Shown here: one piece after another, positions 22,441 through 29,914 of the stretch
Layout of the letters: each line of letters begins with the position of its first letter
Position numbering within the stretch: position 1 is the stretch's first letter
From: JASLDZ01 sp964242895
Lineage (GTDB): Bacteria > Pseudomonadota > Alphaproteobacteria > Caulobacterales > Caulobacteraceae
NCBI GenBank assembly: GCA_964242895.1
Contig: CAXTBN010000027.1
Location: 1 to 37,744, forward strand
DNA length: 37,744 bases
Direction: 5' to 3'
The notes under the pieces: generated by a model
What the model was told of the DNA's origin: nothing
The model's input: only the letters and a program-made list of their open reading frames with translations
Database searches by the model: none
Position numbers and translations under genes: made by a program

Positions 22441-22800
22441 ATGGAGCTCCTGACGTTCGAGCGCATGCTCACCGGGCCGATCACCCACCTCGTCTACTGG
22501 GCGGGGCTGGCGCTGATCTCGCTGATCGCGTTCGGCTCGGTGGGCGCGGCGGTGGGCCTGTGGATCCGCTCGGGCTGGGGCGAGGGGCTGCTGCTGGCGG
22601 TGCCGACCATCGTGGTGGGCCTGCTGGTGGCGGGCGCCCTGGCGCTGATCTGGCGCAGCGCCTGCGAGTTCTTCGTGGCGGTGTTCTCCATCGCCGACGA
22701 CCTGCGCGCCATCCGTGAGGAGACCCAGGCGCAGGCCGCCGCCGCGCCGCCGCCGCAGACGCCGTTCGACCCCGACCGGACCGTCTTCGGTCCGCGCTGA
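22441..22800 (+). CDS. DUF4282 membrane protein
   Basis: The 119-residue product has two membrane helices (about 17-40 and 50-75), a conserved start FERMLTGPITHLVYWAGL, and the ending RSACEFFVAVFSIADDLRAIRE, which together fit the DUF4282 family. A Gln/Ala/Pro-rich tail follows. Function unknown. It is divergent from trxB with a gap of 181 bases that shows no clear motif, and convergent with the PRC-barrel gene. Confidence 0.8.
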   Translation: MELLTFERMLTGPITHLVYWAGLALISLIAFGSVGAAVGLWIRSGWGEGLLLAVPTIVVGLLVAGALALIWRSACEFFVAVFSIADDLRAIREETQAQAAAAPPPQTPFDPDRTVFGPR

Positions 22801-22815
22801 ACCGCGCCCGGCCGC

Positions 22816-23169
22816 TCAGACGGCCGTGTAGTAGCTCTGCACCTGCGTGTCCCAGCCGTAGGCGTTGCTGTTGATCTGGTCGCGGTCGTACGAGGGGGCC
22901 GCCTTCAGCCGCTCCTTGGTGAACGGCGCCACGTAGGCGGCGCGCGCCGCGTCCCAGCGCAGGGCGGCGAACGGGATCGGGTGGTACTTGCCGCCCCCGC
23001 CGAGCAGGGCGGCGACCTCGGCGATGGCGAAGTGCACCTGGCCGGACGCCGGGTCGAGGAACAGCTCCCGCACCGCCGCGATCTTGTGGCCGCCGCTGTC
23101 GTACACATCGGCCCCGAGCACCTCGCTGGTCTTGATCAGCGCGGTCTGGATGGTGGTGCTGACGCTCAT
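22816..23169 (-). CDS. PRC-barrel domain protein
   Basis: The 117-residue soluble protein carries one PRC-barrel, a small beta-barrel found in photosynthetic reaction centre subunit H and in RimM. Visible are LIKTSEVLGADVYDSGGHKI, LFLDPASGQVHFAIAEV and HPIPFAALRWD. The C-terminal part (YDRDQINSNAYGW) resembles stress-related alphaproteobacterial members. A possible general-stress promoter lies upstream (23197-23221). Its binding partner is unknown. Confidence 0.85.
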   Translation of the reverse strand: MSVSTTIQTALIKTSEVLGADVYDSGGHKIAAVRELFLDPASGQVHFAIAEVAALLGGGGKYHPIPFAALRWDAARAAYVAPFTKERLKAAPSYDRDQINSNAYGWDTQVQSYYTAV

Positions 23170-23188
23170 GGTCTCGGCTCCGCTTCTC

Positions 23189-23207
23189 CCGGCTCAAACG
23201 GAGCCGG
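23189..23207. terminator. Hairpin between the xylanase gene and the PRC-barrel gene
   Basis: CCGGCTC and GAGCCGG enclose AAACG. It may end the fliI-fliJ-xylanase transcript, but it also lies in the presumed promoter of the PRC-barrel gene, so its role is ambiguous. No T-run follows. Confidence 0.35.
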
Positions 23208-23221
23208 GGCGCGAACGATCC
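23197..23221 (-). promoter_or_regulatory. Candidate EcfG (general stress sigma factor) promoter of the PRC-barrel gene
   Basis: Read on the minus strand, GGATC (23221-23217), 16 bases and CGTT (23200-23197) match the EcfG consensus GGAAC-N16-17-CGTT with one mismatch. It ends 28 bases before the start codon, leaving a short leader. PRC-barrel genes are common members of this regulon. Confidence 0.4.
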
Positions 23222-23250
23222 CGAGCGGCGATGGAGGGCGTGGCGGGCGC

Positions 23251-24384
23251 TCAGGCCCGCAGCGCCTCCGCCATGGTCCAGAAGGCGGGCTTGGGCCGGC
23301 CGGCGTCGTCGAAGGGCAGGGGGCGGTCCGTCCCGTTGTTCTCGTCGGGCAGGTTGAGCCAGCTGTCCCGGTCGCGCACGCCCCAGATTGTGAAGGCGTA
23401 CCGCTGCCGCGGCGGCAGCTCGAGGAAGGCGTCGAGCACCTCGCGGTAGCGCCGCGCCTGCAGCCGCAGCCGCTCAGGGTCGGAGCGCAGGTCGAGGCGG
23501 CGCGGGCGTGTGGAGCAGTCGAGCTCGGACGAGTGGATCGGCAGGCCGAGGGAGCCGAGGTCGCTCATCATGGCCCGCGAGAGACCGTCGGCCACGTCGA
23601 TGTCCAGGTGGCTCTGCGTCCCCAGGCCGCCGATGGGCGCCCCGCGCTTGAGCAGCCGCTCCACCAGGCGCAGGAAGGTGAGGCGCTTGGCGGGCAGCCG
23701 CTCCAGCCCGAAGTCGTTGAGGAACAGGATGGCGCCCGGGTCGGCCGCGTGGGCCACCTCGAAGGCGCGCAGGATGTAGTCTTCCCGCCCCAGCACCGAT
23801 CCCCAGCGGCAGGCCCGCAGATCGGTCCCATCTTCGCTGACCGCCTCGTTGACGCAGTCCCATCCGACGGCCCGACCTCGGTAGTGCGCGGTGACGTCGG
23901 TGATGTAGCGGTCGTAGGCGCCGCCGAACGCGCGCGGATCGCCCTCCAGGCGTTTGAACCAGTCGGGATCCTGCAGGTACCAGACGAGGCAGTGCGCATG
24001 CAGGCGCTGGCGGTTGGATGCGGCCCAGGCGGCGATCCGGTCGGCGGGGCCGAAGTCCAGCCGGCCGTCGGGCTTGAGCACCACCTCCATCTTGAGCTGA
24101 TAGCCCGGGGTGATCTGGCTGAACTGGCGCGCGGCGATCGCCGGCAGGTCCGGATCGTCCAGGTGCTCGGTGGTGACCTCCGTGCCCACGGGGAAGGAGG
24201 CCAGCTCGCGCAGAGCCGGGACGGGGCCGGCGGGATCGAAGGGCGCGGCGCTCGGGGCGTCACGCGCGCCGCCGCTCCTCGAGGGCTCGTCCGCCGCCGC
24301 CGCCGCTCCGCGCTCGCAGGAGGTCAGGGCGCCGGCGGCCGCCAGCAGCGGCGCCGCGACCAGCGCGCGGCGCCCGATCTTCAC
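23251..24384 (-). CDS. GH10 endo-1,4-beta-xylanase, exported, probable lipoprotein
   Basis: The 377-residue product cleaves beta-1,4-xylan. It begins with a signal containing a twin arginine (IGRRALVAAP) and a lipobox, LTSC, with Cys23. The GH10 barrel follows from about residue 55: LKMEVV, LHAHCLVWY, WDCVNEAVSE with the acid/base Glu180, FLNDFGLE, GLGTQSHLD, and IHSSELDCS with the nucleophile Glu287, then FTIWGVRDRDSWL. All catalytic landmarks are intact. Tat export folded, then lipid anchoring, is inferred from the signal. The GTG start overlaps the fliJ stop by four bases (GTGA), so translation is coupled to the flagellar operon, an unusual place for a xylanase. Confidence 0.92.
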   Translation of the reverse strand: MKIGRRALVAAPLLAAAGALTSCERGAAAAADEPSRSGGARDAPSAAPFDPAGPVPALRELASFPVGTEVTTEHLDDPDLPAIAARQFSQITPGYQLKMEVVLKPDGRLDFGPADRIAAWAASNRQRLHAHCLVWYLQDPDWFKRLEGDPRAFGGAYDRYITDVTAHYRGRAVGWDCVNEAVSEDGTDLRACRWGSVLGREDYILRAFEVAHAADPGAILFLNDFGLERLPAKRLTFLRLVERLLKRGAPIGGLGTQSHLDIDVADGLSRAMMSDLGSLGLPIHSSELDCSTRPRRLDLRSDPERLRLQARRYREVLDAFLELPPRQRYAFTIWGVRDRDSWLNLPDENNGTDRPLPFDDAGRPKPAFWTMAEALRA

Positions 24385-24785
24385 CCCGCGCGCCGAAGCG
24401 CTAGCTCGTCCAGCGCCGCGCCCTCGCGCCGGGCGGCCTCGCGCGCCAGCTGCACGCGTGCGGCCTCGGCCACGTGCTCGTACTTCTTCTGCGTCTCGAA
24501 GGCGGCGGCCAGGGCGTCGCGCGCGCCCTGCGCCTCCAGGTCGAGCGCCAGGAGTTCGCCGAGCACCTTGGAGCGGCGCGCCTTCATGCCCTCCTTGAAG
24601 CCGATCAGATACCAGCCGGCCTCGGCGTCGTTGGCGGCGCGCAGCGTTTCGTCGGCGGCTTCGCGGTCGAGGCGGACCAGCGCCAGGCGGGCGGCGGCGC
24701 GGCGGTCCTCGACCTCGCGCACGCGCTTCTGCAGCTCCTCCACCTCGAAGGTGGAGAGGCGGATCAGGCTCTGCGCCCAGCTCAC
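24381..24785 (-). CDS. fliJ: Flagellar export protein FliJ
   Basis: FliJ is the coiled-coil stalk of the flagellar type III export ATPase. The 134-residue product is almost wholly helical: LIRLSTFEVEELQKRVREVEDRR (positions 7-29), then long heptads to the end, with no membrane segment. The GTG start overlaps the stop of fliI by four bases and the product has the expected size. Identification rests on order, size and coiled coil, which together are convincing. Confidence 0.88.
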   Translation of the reverse strand: MSWAQSLIRLSTFEVEELQKRVREVEDRRAAARLALVRLDREAADETLRAANDAEAGWYLIGFKEGMKARRSKVLGELLALDLEAQGARDALAAAFETQKKYEHVAEAARVQLAREAARREGAALDELALRRAG

Positions 24786-26134
24786 GCGGCGAGCCGGGCG
24801 GGGGCGGCGGCCAGGATCGCCTTTAGGCGCTGGAAGCTGTCGGGCATGGGCGTGGCTTCGTCCTTCTGCTGGGCGAGGAAGGCCTCGAGCGCGGGCTCGA
24901 GGACGATGGCGCGGTCCACCGACGGGTCGGAGCCCGTGCGGTAGGCGCCGATGCGGATCAGCTCCTCCATGTTGGAGAAGGCGGCCAGGGCGCGGCGGGC
25001 GTCGGTGGCCACGACGCGTTCGTCGGGCGTCTGGCAGGCGGGCAGGGTGCGACTGATGCTCTTGAGCACGTTCACCGCGGGGAAGCGGCCGCGCTCGGCG
25101 ATGGCGCGCTCCATCACCAGGTGGCCGTCCAGGATGCCGCGCACGGCGTCGGCTATGGGTTCATTGTGGTCGTCGCCGTCCACCAGCACGGTGAAGAGGC
25201 CGGTGATCGGGCCGGCCGTGGTGCCGTCCGGTCGCACGGGGCCTGGGCCCGCGCGCTCCAAGAGCTTGGGCAGCTCGGTGAAGCAGGTGGGGGTGTAGCC
25301 CTTGGTGGTGGGCGGCTCGCCGGCGGCCAGGCCGATCTCGCGCTGCGCCATGGCGAAGCGCGTGACGCTGTCCATCAGGCACAGCACCTCCAGGTCCTGG
25401 TCGCGCAGGAACTCGGCGAGCGCCATGGTCATGTACGCGGCCTGGCGGCGGGTCAGCGCCGGCTCGTCGCTGGTGGCCACCACCACGATGGCGCGCTTCA
25501 GCCCCGCCTCACCGAGCGTCTCCTCGACGAACTCGCGCACCTCGCGCCCGCGCTCGCCGATGAGGCCGACCACCACCGCGTCGCAGGCGGCCCCGCGGGC
25601 CAGCATGGAGAGCAGCACGCTCTTGCCGACGCCGGAGCCCGCAAACACGCCCATGCGCTGGCCGCGGCAGATCGTGGTGAACACGTCCAACGCCCGCACT
25701 CCGGTCTCCAGCCGCGCGCCCACGCGTCCCCGCGAGTGCGCGGGCGGTGGCGGCGTGCGCAGGGGGTAGGCGGCCGGGCCCTGCGGCAGGGGGCCCTTGC
25801 CGTCGATCGGCTCGCCGAAGGCGTTGACGATGCGGCCGAGCCAGGCGGCGCTCGGGCGCACGCTGGTCCCCTCCGGCCGGATGCGGATTTCGGCGCCGGG
25901 CGCCACGCCCTCCACAGGGCCGAAGGGCATCAAGAGCGCGCGTGTCTCGCGGAAGCCCACCACCTCGGCGGGCAGGGGCGGGAGGCCGCGACCACGCTCG
26001 ATGTCGGCCCGTGCGCCGACGGGCAGGCGGGTCAGCCCGCCGCGCGCCTCGATCAGCAGGCCGTTCACCGCCGCCACGCGCCCGGACACCTGCAACGGGT
26101 CCAGGCGCTCCACGGCGGCGATCAGGTTGCGCAA
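24782..26134 (-). CDS. fliI: Flagellum-specific ATPase FliI
   Basis: FliI hydrolyses ATP at the base of the flagellar export gate. The 450-residue product has a beta-barrel N-terminus (1-95), then Walker A GSGVGKS (166-172), GLIGERGREVREF (about 190-202), Walker B LCLMDS (251-256) and the stretch PTTKGYTPTCFTELPKLLERAG, which separates FliI from F1 ATPase subunits. The end, with IRIGAYRTGSDPSVDRAI, is typical. The start is TTG at 26134, with GGAG nine bases upstream; no ATG or GTG lies in frame closer. It is divergent from ctrA across 259 bases and leads fliJ and the xylanase gene. Confidence 0.96.
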   Translation of the reverse strand: MRNLIAAVERLDPLQVSGRVAAVNGLLIEARGGLTRLPVGARADIERGRGLPPLPAEVVGFRETRALLMPFGPVEGVAPGAEIRIRPEGTSVRPSAAWLGRIVNAFGEPIDGKGPLPQGPAAYPLRTPPPPAHSRGRVGARLETGVRALDVFTTICRGQRMGVFAGSGVGKSVLLSMLARGAACDAVVVGLIGERGREVREFVEETLGEAGLKRAIVVVATSDEPALTRRQAAYMTMALAEFLRDQDLEVLCLMDSVTRFAMAQREIGLAAGEPPTTKGYTPTCFTELPKLLERAGPGPVRPDGTTAGPITGLFTVLVDGDDHNEPIADAVRGILDGHLVMERAIAERGRFPAVNVLKSISRTLPACQTPDERVVATDARRALAAFSNMEELIRIGAYRTGSDPSVDRAIVLEPALEAFLAQQKDEATPMPDSFQRLKAILAAAPARLAA

Positions 26135-26217
26135 GGCGGGCGGCTCCGGGCGAGGCGCGACCCTGGGCCGCCGTCCTTTAATCCGCCGTGAAGGCCGCCC
26201 GCCCGCCGCGACGGAAT

Positions 26218-26330
26218 GACTCAGGCGAGTCAGCGCTTTGTCGACGACGCTTGCCGGCGATTCGCAAATCAGAGAGGATTCTGACCGAGCGGTTCACCAT
26301 TAACGAAGTTTAAGGGGTCGCGGGGGAATC
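26218..26330. promoter_or_regulatory. Five GANTC (CcrM methylation) sites in the fliI-ctrA promoter region
   Basis: GANTC occurs at 26218-26222, 26227-26231, 26259-26263, 26277-26281 and 26326-26330. In a GC-rich sequence about one per 350 bases would be expected. In Caulobacter the ctrA P1 promoter is silenced by full methylation at a GANTC site until the fork passes. The number and place of these sites suggest the same control here. Confidence 0.65.
26300..26313. promoter_or_regulatory. CtrA-box-like site TTAA-N6-TTAA upstream of ctrA
   Basis: Two TTAA tetramers, at 26300-26303 and 26310-26313, are six bases apart, one short of the canonical TTAA-N7-TTAA. The site is about 80 bases before the ctrA start codon, suited to autoregulation of ctrA, and could also act on fliI. 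Confidence 0.45.
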
Positions 26331-26393
26331 TGTCTCGCGAGGGCGCTCGTCGTCCGCCTCGTCGGGCGGGTGCGTGCAGGCTGGAGAGGGTCG

Positions 26394-27095
26394 ATGCGGG
26401 TTCTCCTGATCGAGGACGACAGCGCCACGGCGCAGACGATCGAGGTCATGCTGAAGTCGGAAGGCTTCAACGTGTATACGACCGACCTCGGCGAAGAGGG
26501 CGTCGACCTCGGCAAGATCTACGACTACGACCTGATCCTGCTCGACCTGTCGCTGCCCGACATGAGCGGGCTGGACGTGCTGCGTCAGCTGCGCGTGGCG
26601 CGCATTGATACGCCGGTGATGATCCTGTCGGGCACCACCGAGATCGACACCAAGGTGAAGAGCTTCGGCGGCGGCGCCGACGACTACATGACCAAGCCGT
26701 TCCACAAGGACGAGCTGGTCGCCCGCATCCACGCCGTGGTCCGCCGCTCGAAGGGCCACGCCCAGTCGGTGATCAAGACCGGCGAGATCCTGGTCAACCT
26801 CGACGCCAAGACGGTGGAGGTCTCCGGCAGCCGCGTGCACCTGACGGGCAAGGAGTACCAGATGCTGGAGCTCCTCTCCCTGCGCAAGGGCACGACCCTG
26901 ACCAAGGAGATGTTCCTGAACCACCTCTACGGCGGCATGGACGAGCCCGAGCTGAAGATCATCGACGTCTTCATCTGCAAGCTCCGCAAAAAGCTCGCCA
27001 ACGCCACCGGCATGCCCGCCCCGATCGAGACGGTGTGGGGCCGCGGCTACGTCCTGCGCGACCCGACCGGCGAGGCGGCCACTTCGGCCGCGTGA
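26394..27095 (+). CDS. ctrA: Cell cycle master response regulator CtrA
   Basis: CtrA is the OmpR-type regulator that blocks replication initiation and drives flagellar, pilus and division genes in Caulobacterales. The 233-residue product has the receiver domain with acidic pocket (EDD, 7-9), phosphorylation site Asp51 in LILLDLSLPD, and Lys in MTKPFHKDELVARIHAVVRR. The winged-helix domain follows (about 128-226), with LTGKEYQMLELLSLRKG and IIDVFICKLRKKL, matching CtrA almost residue for residue as I know it. The C-terminus ends in Ala-Ala, the ClpXP degradation signal. The ATG at 26394 follows GGAGAGGG. The promoter shows GANTC sites and a CtrA-like box. Identification is firm. Confidence 0.98.
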   Translation: MRVLLIEDDSATAQTIEVMLKSEGFNVYTTDLGEEGVDLGKIYDYDLILLDLSLPDMSGLDVLRQLRVARIDTPVMILSGTTEIDTKVKSFGGGADDYMTKPFHKDELVARIHAVVRRSKGHAQSVIKTGEILVNLDAKTVEVSGSRVHLTGKEYQMLELLSLRKGTTLTKEMFLNHLYGGMDEPELKIIDVFICKLRKKLANATGMPAPIETVWGRGYVLRDPTGEAATSAA

Positions 27096-27142
27096 GGGCC
27101 CACACGCCGCAGTTGTCGCCTGTCGCGGTGCAACCGATACTC

Positions 27143-27152
27143 GACTCGATTC
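27143..27152. promoter_or_regulatory. Two adjacent GANTC sites between ctrA and tipF
   Basis: GACTCGATTC contains two abutting CcrM sites in the 70-base gap before tipF. They lie about 17-26 bases before the start codon, where a promoter or the leader would be. Methylation control of tipF is inferred. Confidence 0.45.
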
Positions 27153-27168
27153 GGAGCGGGGCGGGGTG

Positions 27169-28413
27169 ATGCGCAAGCTGGCGGCGGCCCTCCTGGGCGG
27201 TACCTACCTGTTCGCCGCCTGCGCGCTGGCCGCGCTGTTCTGGGTGCGCGGGGCGGGCTGGGGCGCGGGTGCGGCCGTGCTCGTCGGCAGCCTGGCGCTG
27301 TTCGTGGCGCTGCACGCGGTGGTCGGGCGCGTGCTCGACCTCACCGGCCTGCGCGCCGAGATCGCCGCCATCCGCGACGCGCACCGCATCCTCGTCGATC
27401 ACCTGGAGGAGACGGAGGGCGCGCTGGAGGAGCTGGCCTCGCAGCTGCAGTCCGAGGCCGTGGGCAAGACCGCCACCCTCACCTCCGAGGTGCGGATGCT
27501 GGAGGACCTGGTCGCGCGCATGGGCGACGACCTGGAGGCGCGGCTCAGCGCCCCGCAGGCCGCCCTCGCCGGCCCCGCCGGGCGGCAGGACGCGGCGCGC
27601 ATCCAGGTGATCCGCGACGCGCTGCTGGAGAACCGCGTCGACCTCTACTTCCAGCCGGTGGTCAGCCTGCCCCAGCGGCGCACCGCCTTCTACGAGAGCT
27701 TCACGCGCCTGCGCGACGAGACCGGCCGGGTGATCATGCCCGCCGAGTACCTGCAGGTGGCCGAGCCCGAGGGGCTGATCTCGGCCATCGACAACCTGCT
27801 GCTGTTCCGCTGCGTGCAGATCGTGCGGCGCCTCGGCAAGGGCGACCGGCGCGTGGGCGTGTTCTGCAACATCAGCCCGGCCAGCCTCGCCGACGAGCGC
27901 TTCTTCCCGCAGTTCCTGGCCTTCATGACCGACAACCGCGACCTCGCGGGCGCGCTGATCTTCGAGCTGGGGCAGGCGGCCTTCCGCGACCGCACGGCCG
28001 TTCAGGCGCGCAACATGGCGCGGCTGGCCGACCTCGGTTTCCGCTTCTCGCTCGACAAGGTGGCCGACCTCGACCTCGACCTCGCCGACATGGAGCGGGC
28101 CGACGTCAAGTACATGAAGGTCTCCGCGCCCGTGCTGCTGGAGGGGCTTGGAGCGGAGACCGGCCGCTTCGCCGCGCGCGGCCGCCGCGACCTCGACCCC
28201 GCCGACTACGCCGACCTGCTGCGCCGCCACGGCGTCGAGCTGGTGGCCGAGAAGGTGGAGGCCGAGCGCCAGGTCATCGACGTGCTGGAGCTCGACATCG
28301 GCTACGGCCAGGGCAACCTGTTCGGCGAGCCCCGCCCCATCCGCGACGACGTGCTGGCCGAGACCGCCCCCCCGCCCGAGTTCGTCCGCGCCCCCCTGCG
28401 CCGCGCGGGCTGA
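27169..28413 (+). CDS. tipF: TipF-like flagellar assembly factor, degenerate EAL domain c-di-GMP receptor
   Basis: TipF in Caulobacter binds c-di-GMP and places the flagellum at the new pole. The 414-residue product has two membrane helices (about 5-24 and 31-54), a coiled coil from about 60 to 125, and an EAL-like domain from about 145 to 385. In the EAL motif the sequence reads YESFTRLRDE, and the position of DDFG reads SLDKVADLD, so phosphodiesterase activity is unlikely and ligand binding more probable. The end of the domain (VAEKVEAERQVIDVLELDIGYGQGNLFGEPRPI) is well kept. Start is ATG at 27169, directly after a GTG. The location beside ctrA and flagellar genes supports the call. Confidence 0.8.
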   Translation: MRKLAAALLGGTYLFAACALAALFWVRGAGWGAGAAVLVGSLALFVALHAVVGRVLDLTGLRAEIAAIRDAHRILVDHLEETEGALEELASQLQSEAVGKTATLTSEVRMLEDLVARMGDDLEARLSAPQAALAGPAGRQDAARIQVIRDALLENRVDLYFQPVVSLPQRRTAFYESFTRLRDETGRVIMPAEYLQVAEPEGLISAIDNLLLFRCVQIVRRLGKGDRRVGVFCNISPASLADERFFPQFLAFMTDNRDLAGALIFELGQAAFRDRTAVQARNMARLADLGFRFSLDKVADLDLDLADMERADVKYMKVSAPVLLEGLGAETGRFAARGRRDLDPADYADLLRRHGVELVAEKVEAERQVIDVLELDIGYGQGNLFGEPRPIRDDVLAETAPPPEFVRAPLRRAG

Positions 28414-28530
28414 TCCCCGCTGCGGCGAGCGGGCGCAGGCTTTCGCTACGGGTCGGAAGCCGCGATCGGCTCGATGCATGCGAGGAGCCTGCAGCCGAGG
28501 CGCTGCGGTCGTTCTCCCGGCGGGAGGGCG

Positions 28531-29451
28531 ATGTGCGTTGACCGGGCTGATCGCGCCGCCTACCCGCCGGGCGTGCCCGCGCCACAACTGATCCCCGGTC
28601 TGTCGTCCCTCGCCGGACGCTACGACGCGCTGCTCTGCGACGTGTGGGGGGTGATCCACAACGGCGTGGCGAGCTTTCCGACCGCGTGCGAGGCGCTGGT
28701 CCGCTGGAACGCCGAGGTCTCGCCGGTGGTGCTGATCTCCAACTCGCCGCGGCCGTCGGCCGACGTGGTCCCGCAGCTACGCGGGCTGGGCGTTCCGGAG
28801 GCGGCATGGGCGGGCTTCGTCACCTCGGGCGACGTGACGCGCGAGGCCATCGCCGCCCGCACGCCGCAAGGCTCGCGCACGCCCGTCTGGCACATCGGCG
28901 CGCCGCGCGACCGCGTGCTGATCGAAGGGCTGGCCGTGGAGCGCGTCGGGCCGGAGGCGGCGGCGTTCGTGGTCTGCTCCGGGCCGGAGGACGACGAGCG
29001 CGAGACGGCGGAGGACTACCGCGGCCGCCTGGAGCTCTGCGCCGGGCGCGGGCTGGAGATGGTCTGCGCCAATCCCGACCGCGTGGTGCAGCGGGGCGAC
29101 CGGCTGATCGCCTGCGGCGGCGCCCTAGCCGACCTCTACGAGGCGCTCGGCGGCCGCGTGACCATGGCCGGCAAGCCCTACCCGCCGATCTACGAGGCCG
29201 CGCTGGCCGAAACGGAGCGCCTCGTCGGCGGCCCGCTCGCGCGCGGACGCGTGCTTGCGGTGGGCGACGGCCTGCTCACCGACGTCATGGGCGCGAACCG
29301 GGCGGGGCTGCCGCTGTTGTTCGTCGCCACGGGCATCCACGCGGGCGACATCGTCGGCGCGGAGGGCGGGCTCGACGCAGGGCGCGTGGGCCGGTTCCTC
29401 GCCGAGGCGGGCGCGCACGCGGACTACGTCGGCGGCGACCTCGCGTGGTGA
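28531..29451 (+). CDS. HAD superfamily class IIA hydrolase (TIGR01459-like)
   Basis: The 306-residue protein belongs to the class IIA HAD phosphatases, related to NagD and phosphoglycolate phosphatases. Motif I reads CDVWGVIHNGV, as in the TIGR01459 subgroup, motif II LISNSPRP, and motif IV VGDGLLTDVMGANRAG; the cap lies between. GKPYPPIYEAAL binds the phosphate. GGGAGG lies just before the ATG at 28531. The gene follows tipF by 117 bases with no motif noted, and the phaJ-like gene comes 39 bases later. Substrate unknown. Confidence 0.9.
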   Translation: MCVDRADRAAYPPGVPAPQLIPGLSSLAGRYDALLCDVWGVIHNGVASFPTACEALVRWNAEVSPVVLISNSPRPSADVVPQLRGLGVPEAAWAGFVTSGDVTREAIAARTPQGSRTPVWHIGAPRDRVLIEGLAVERVGPEAAAFVVCSGPEDDERETAEDYRGRLELCAGRGLEMVCANPDRVVQRGDRLIACGGALADLYEALGGRVTMAGKPYPPIYEAALAETERLVGGPLARGRVLAVGDGLLTDVMGANRAGLPLLFVATGIHAGDIVGAEGGLDAGRVGRFLAEAGAHADYVGGDLAW

Positions 29452-29490
29452 CCGCGGCCGGGCTATGAGCGGCCGGTCGCGGGAGGGCGC

Positions 29491-29904
29491 ATGACGCTGG
29501 ACGAGATCGAGGTCGGGCGCGAGGCGGTGCGCGTGCGAACGGTGACGGACGCGGACATCGCCGGCTTCGCCGACGTCTCCGGCGACCACAACCCCGTGCA
29601 CCTGGACGAAGCCTTCGCCCAGACCACGCCGTTCAAGGGCCGCATCGCCCACGGCATGCTCTCCGCCGCCTGGATCAGCGCGCTGATCGCCGGCGAGCTG
29701 CCCGGGCCCGGCAGCATCTACCTCGGCCAGACCCTGAGCTTCCGCCGCCCCGTGCGGCCCGGCGACGAGGTGACGGTGCGCGTGGCCGTCATCGCCGTCG
29801 ACCGCGAGCGGGGTCGCGTGACGCTCGCCACCACCTGCACCGTCGCCGGCAAGCCGGTGGTGGAGGGCGAGGCGACCGTGCTCGCGCCGCGCGCCGAGGC
29901 GTGA
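29491..29904 (+). CDS. (R)-specific enoyl-CoA hydratase, PhaJ/MaoC family
   Basis: The 137-residue hot-dog-fold protein hydrates trans-2-enoyl-CoA to (R)-3-hydroxyacyl-CoA, feeding polyhydroxyalkanoate or fatty acid synthesis. The hydratase-2 motif SGDHNPVHLDEAFA contains catalytic Asp32 and His37, and GRIAHGMLSA, PGSIYLGQTLSF and VRPGDEVTVRV align well with PhaJ of Aeromonas as I remember it. GGAGG precedes the ATG. It lies in one unit with ribF, ten bases downstream. Confidence 0.9.
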   Translation: MTLDEIEVGREAVRVRTVTDADIAGFADVSGDHNPVHLDEAFAQTTPFKGRIAHGMLSAAWISALIAGELPGPGSIYLGQTLSFRRPVRPGDEVTVRVAVIAVDRERGRVTLATTCTVAGKPVVEGEATVLAPRAEA

Positions 29905-29914
29905 GGCCGCCGCC

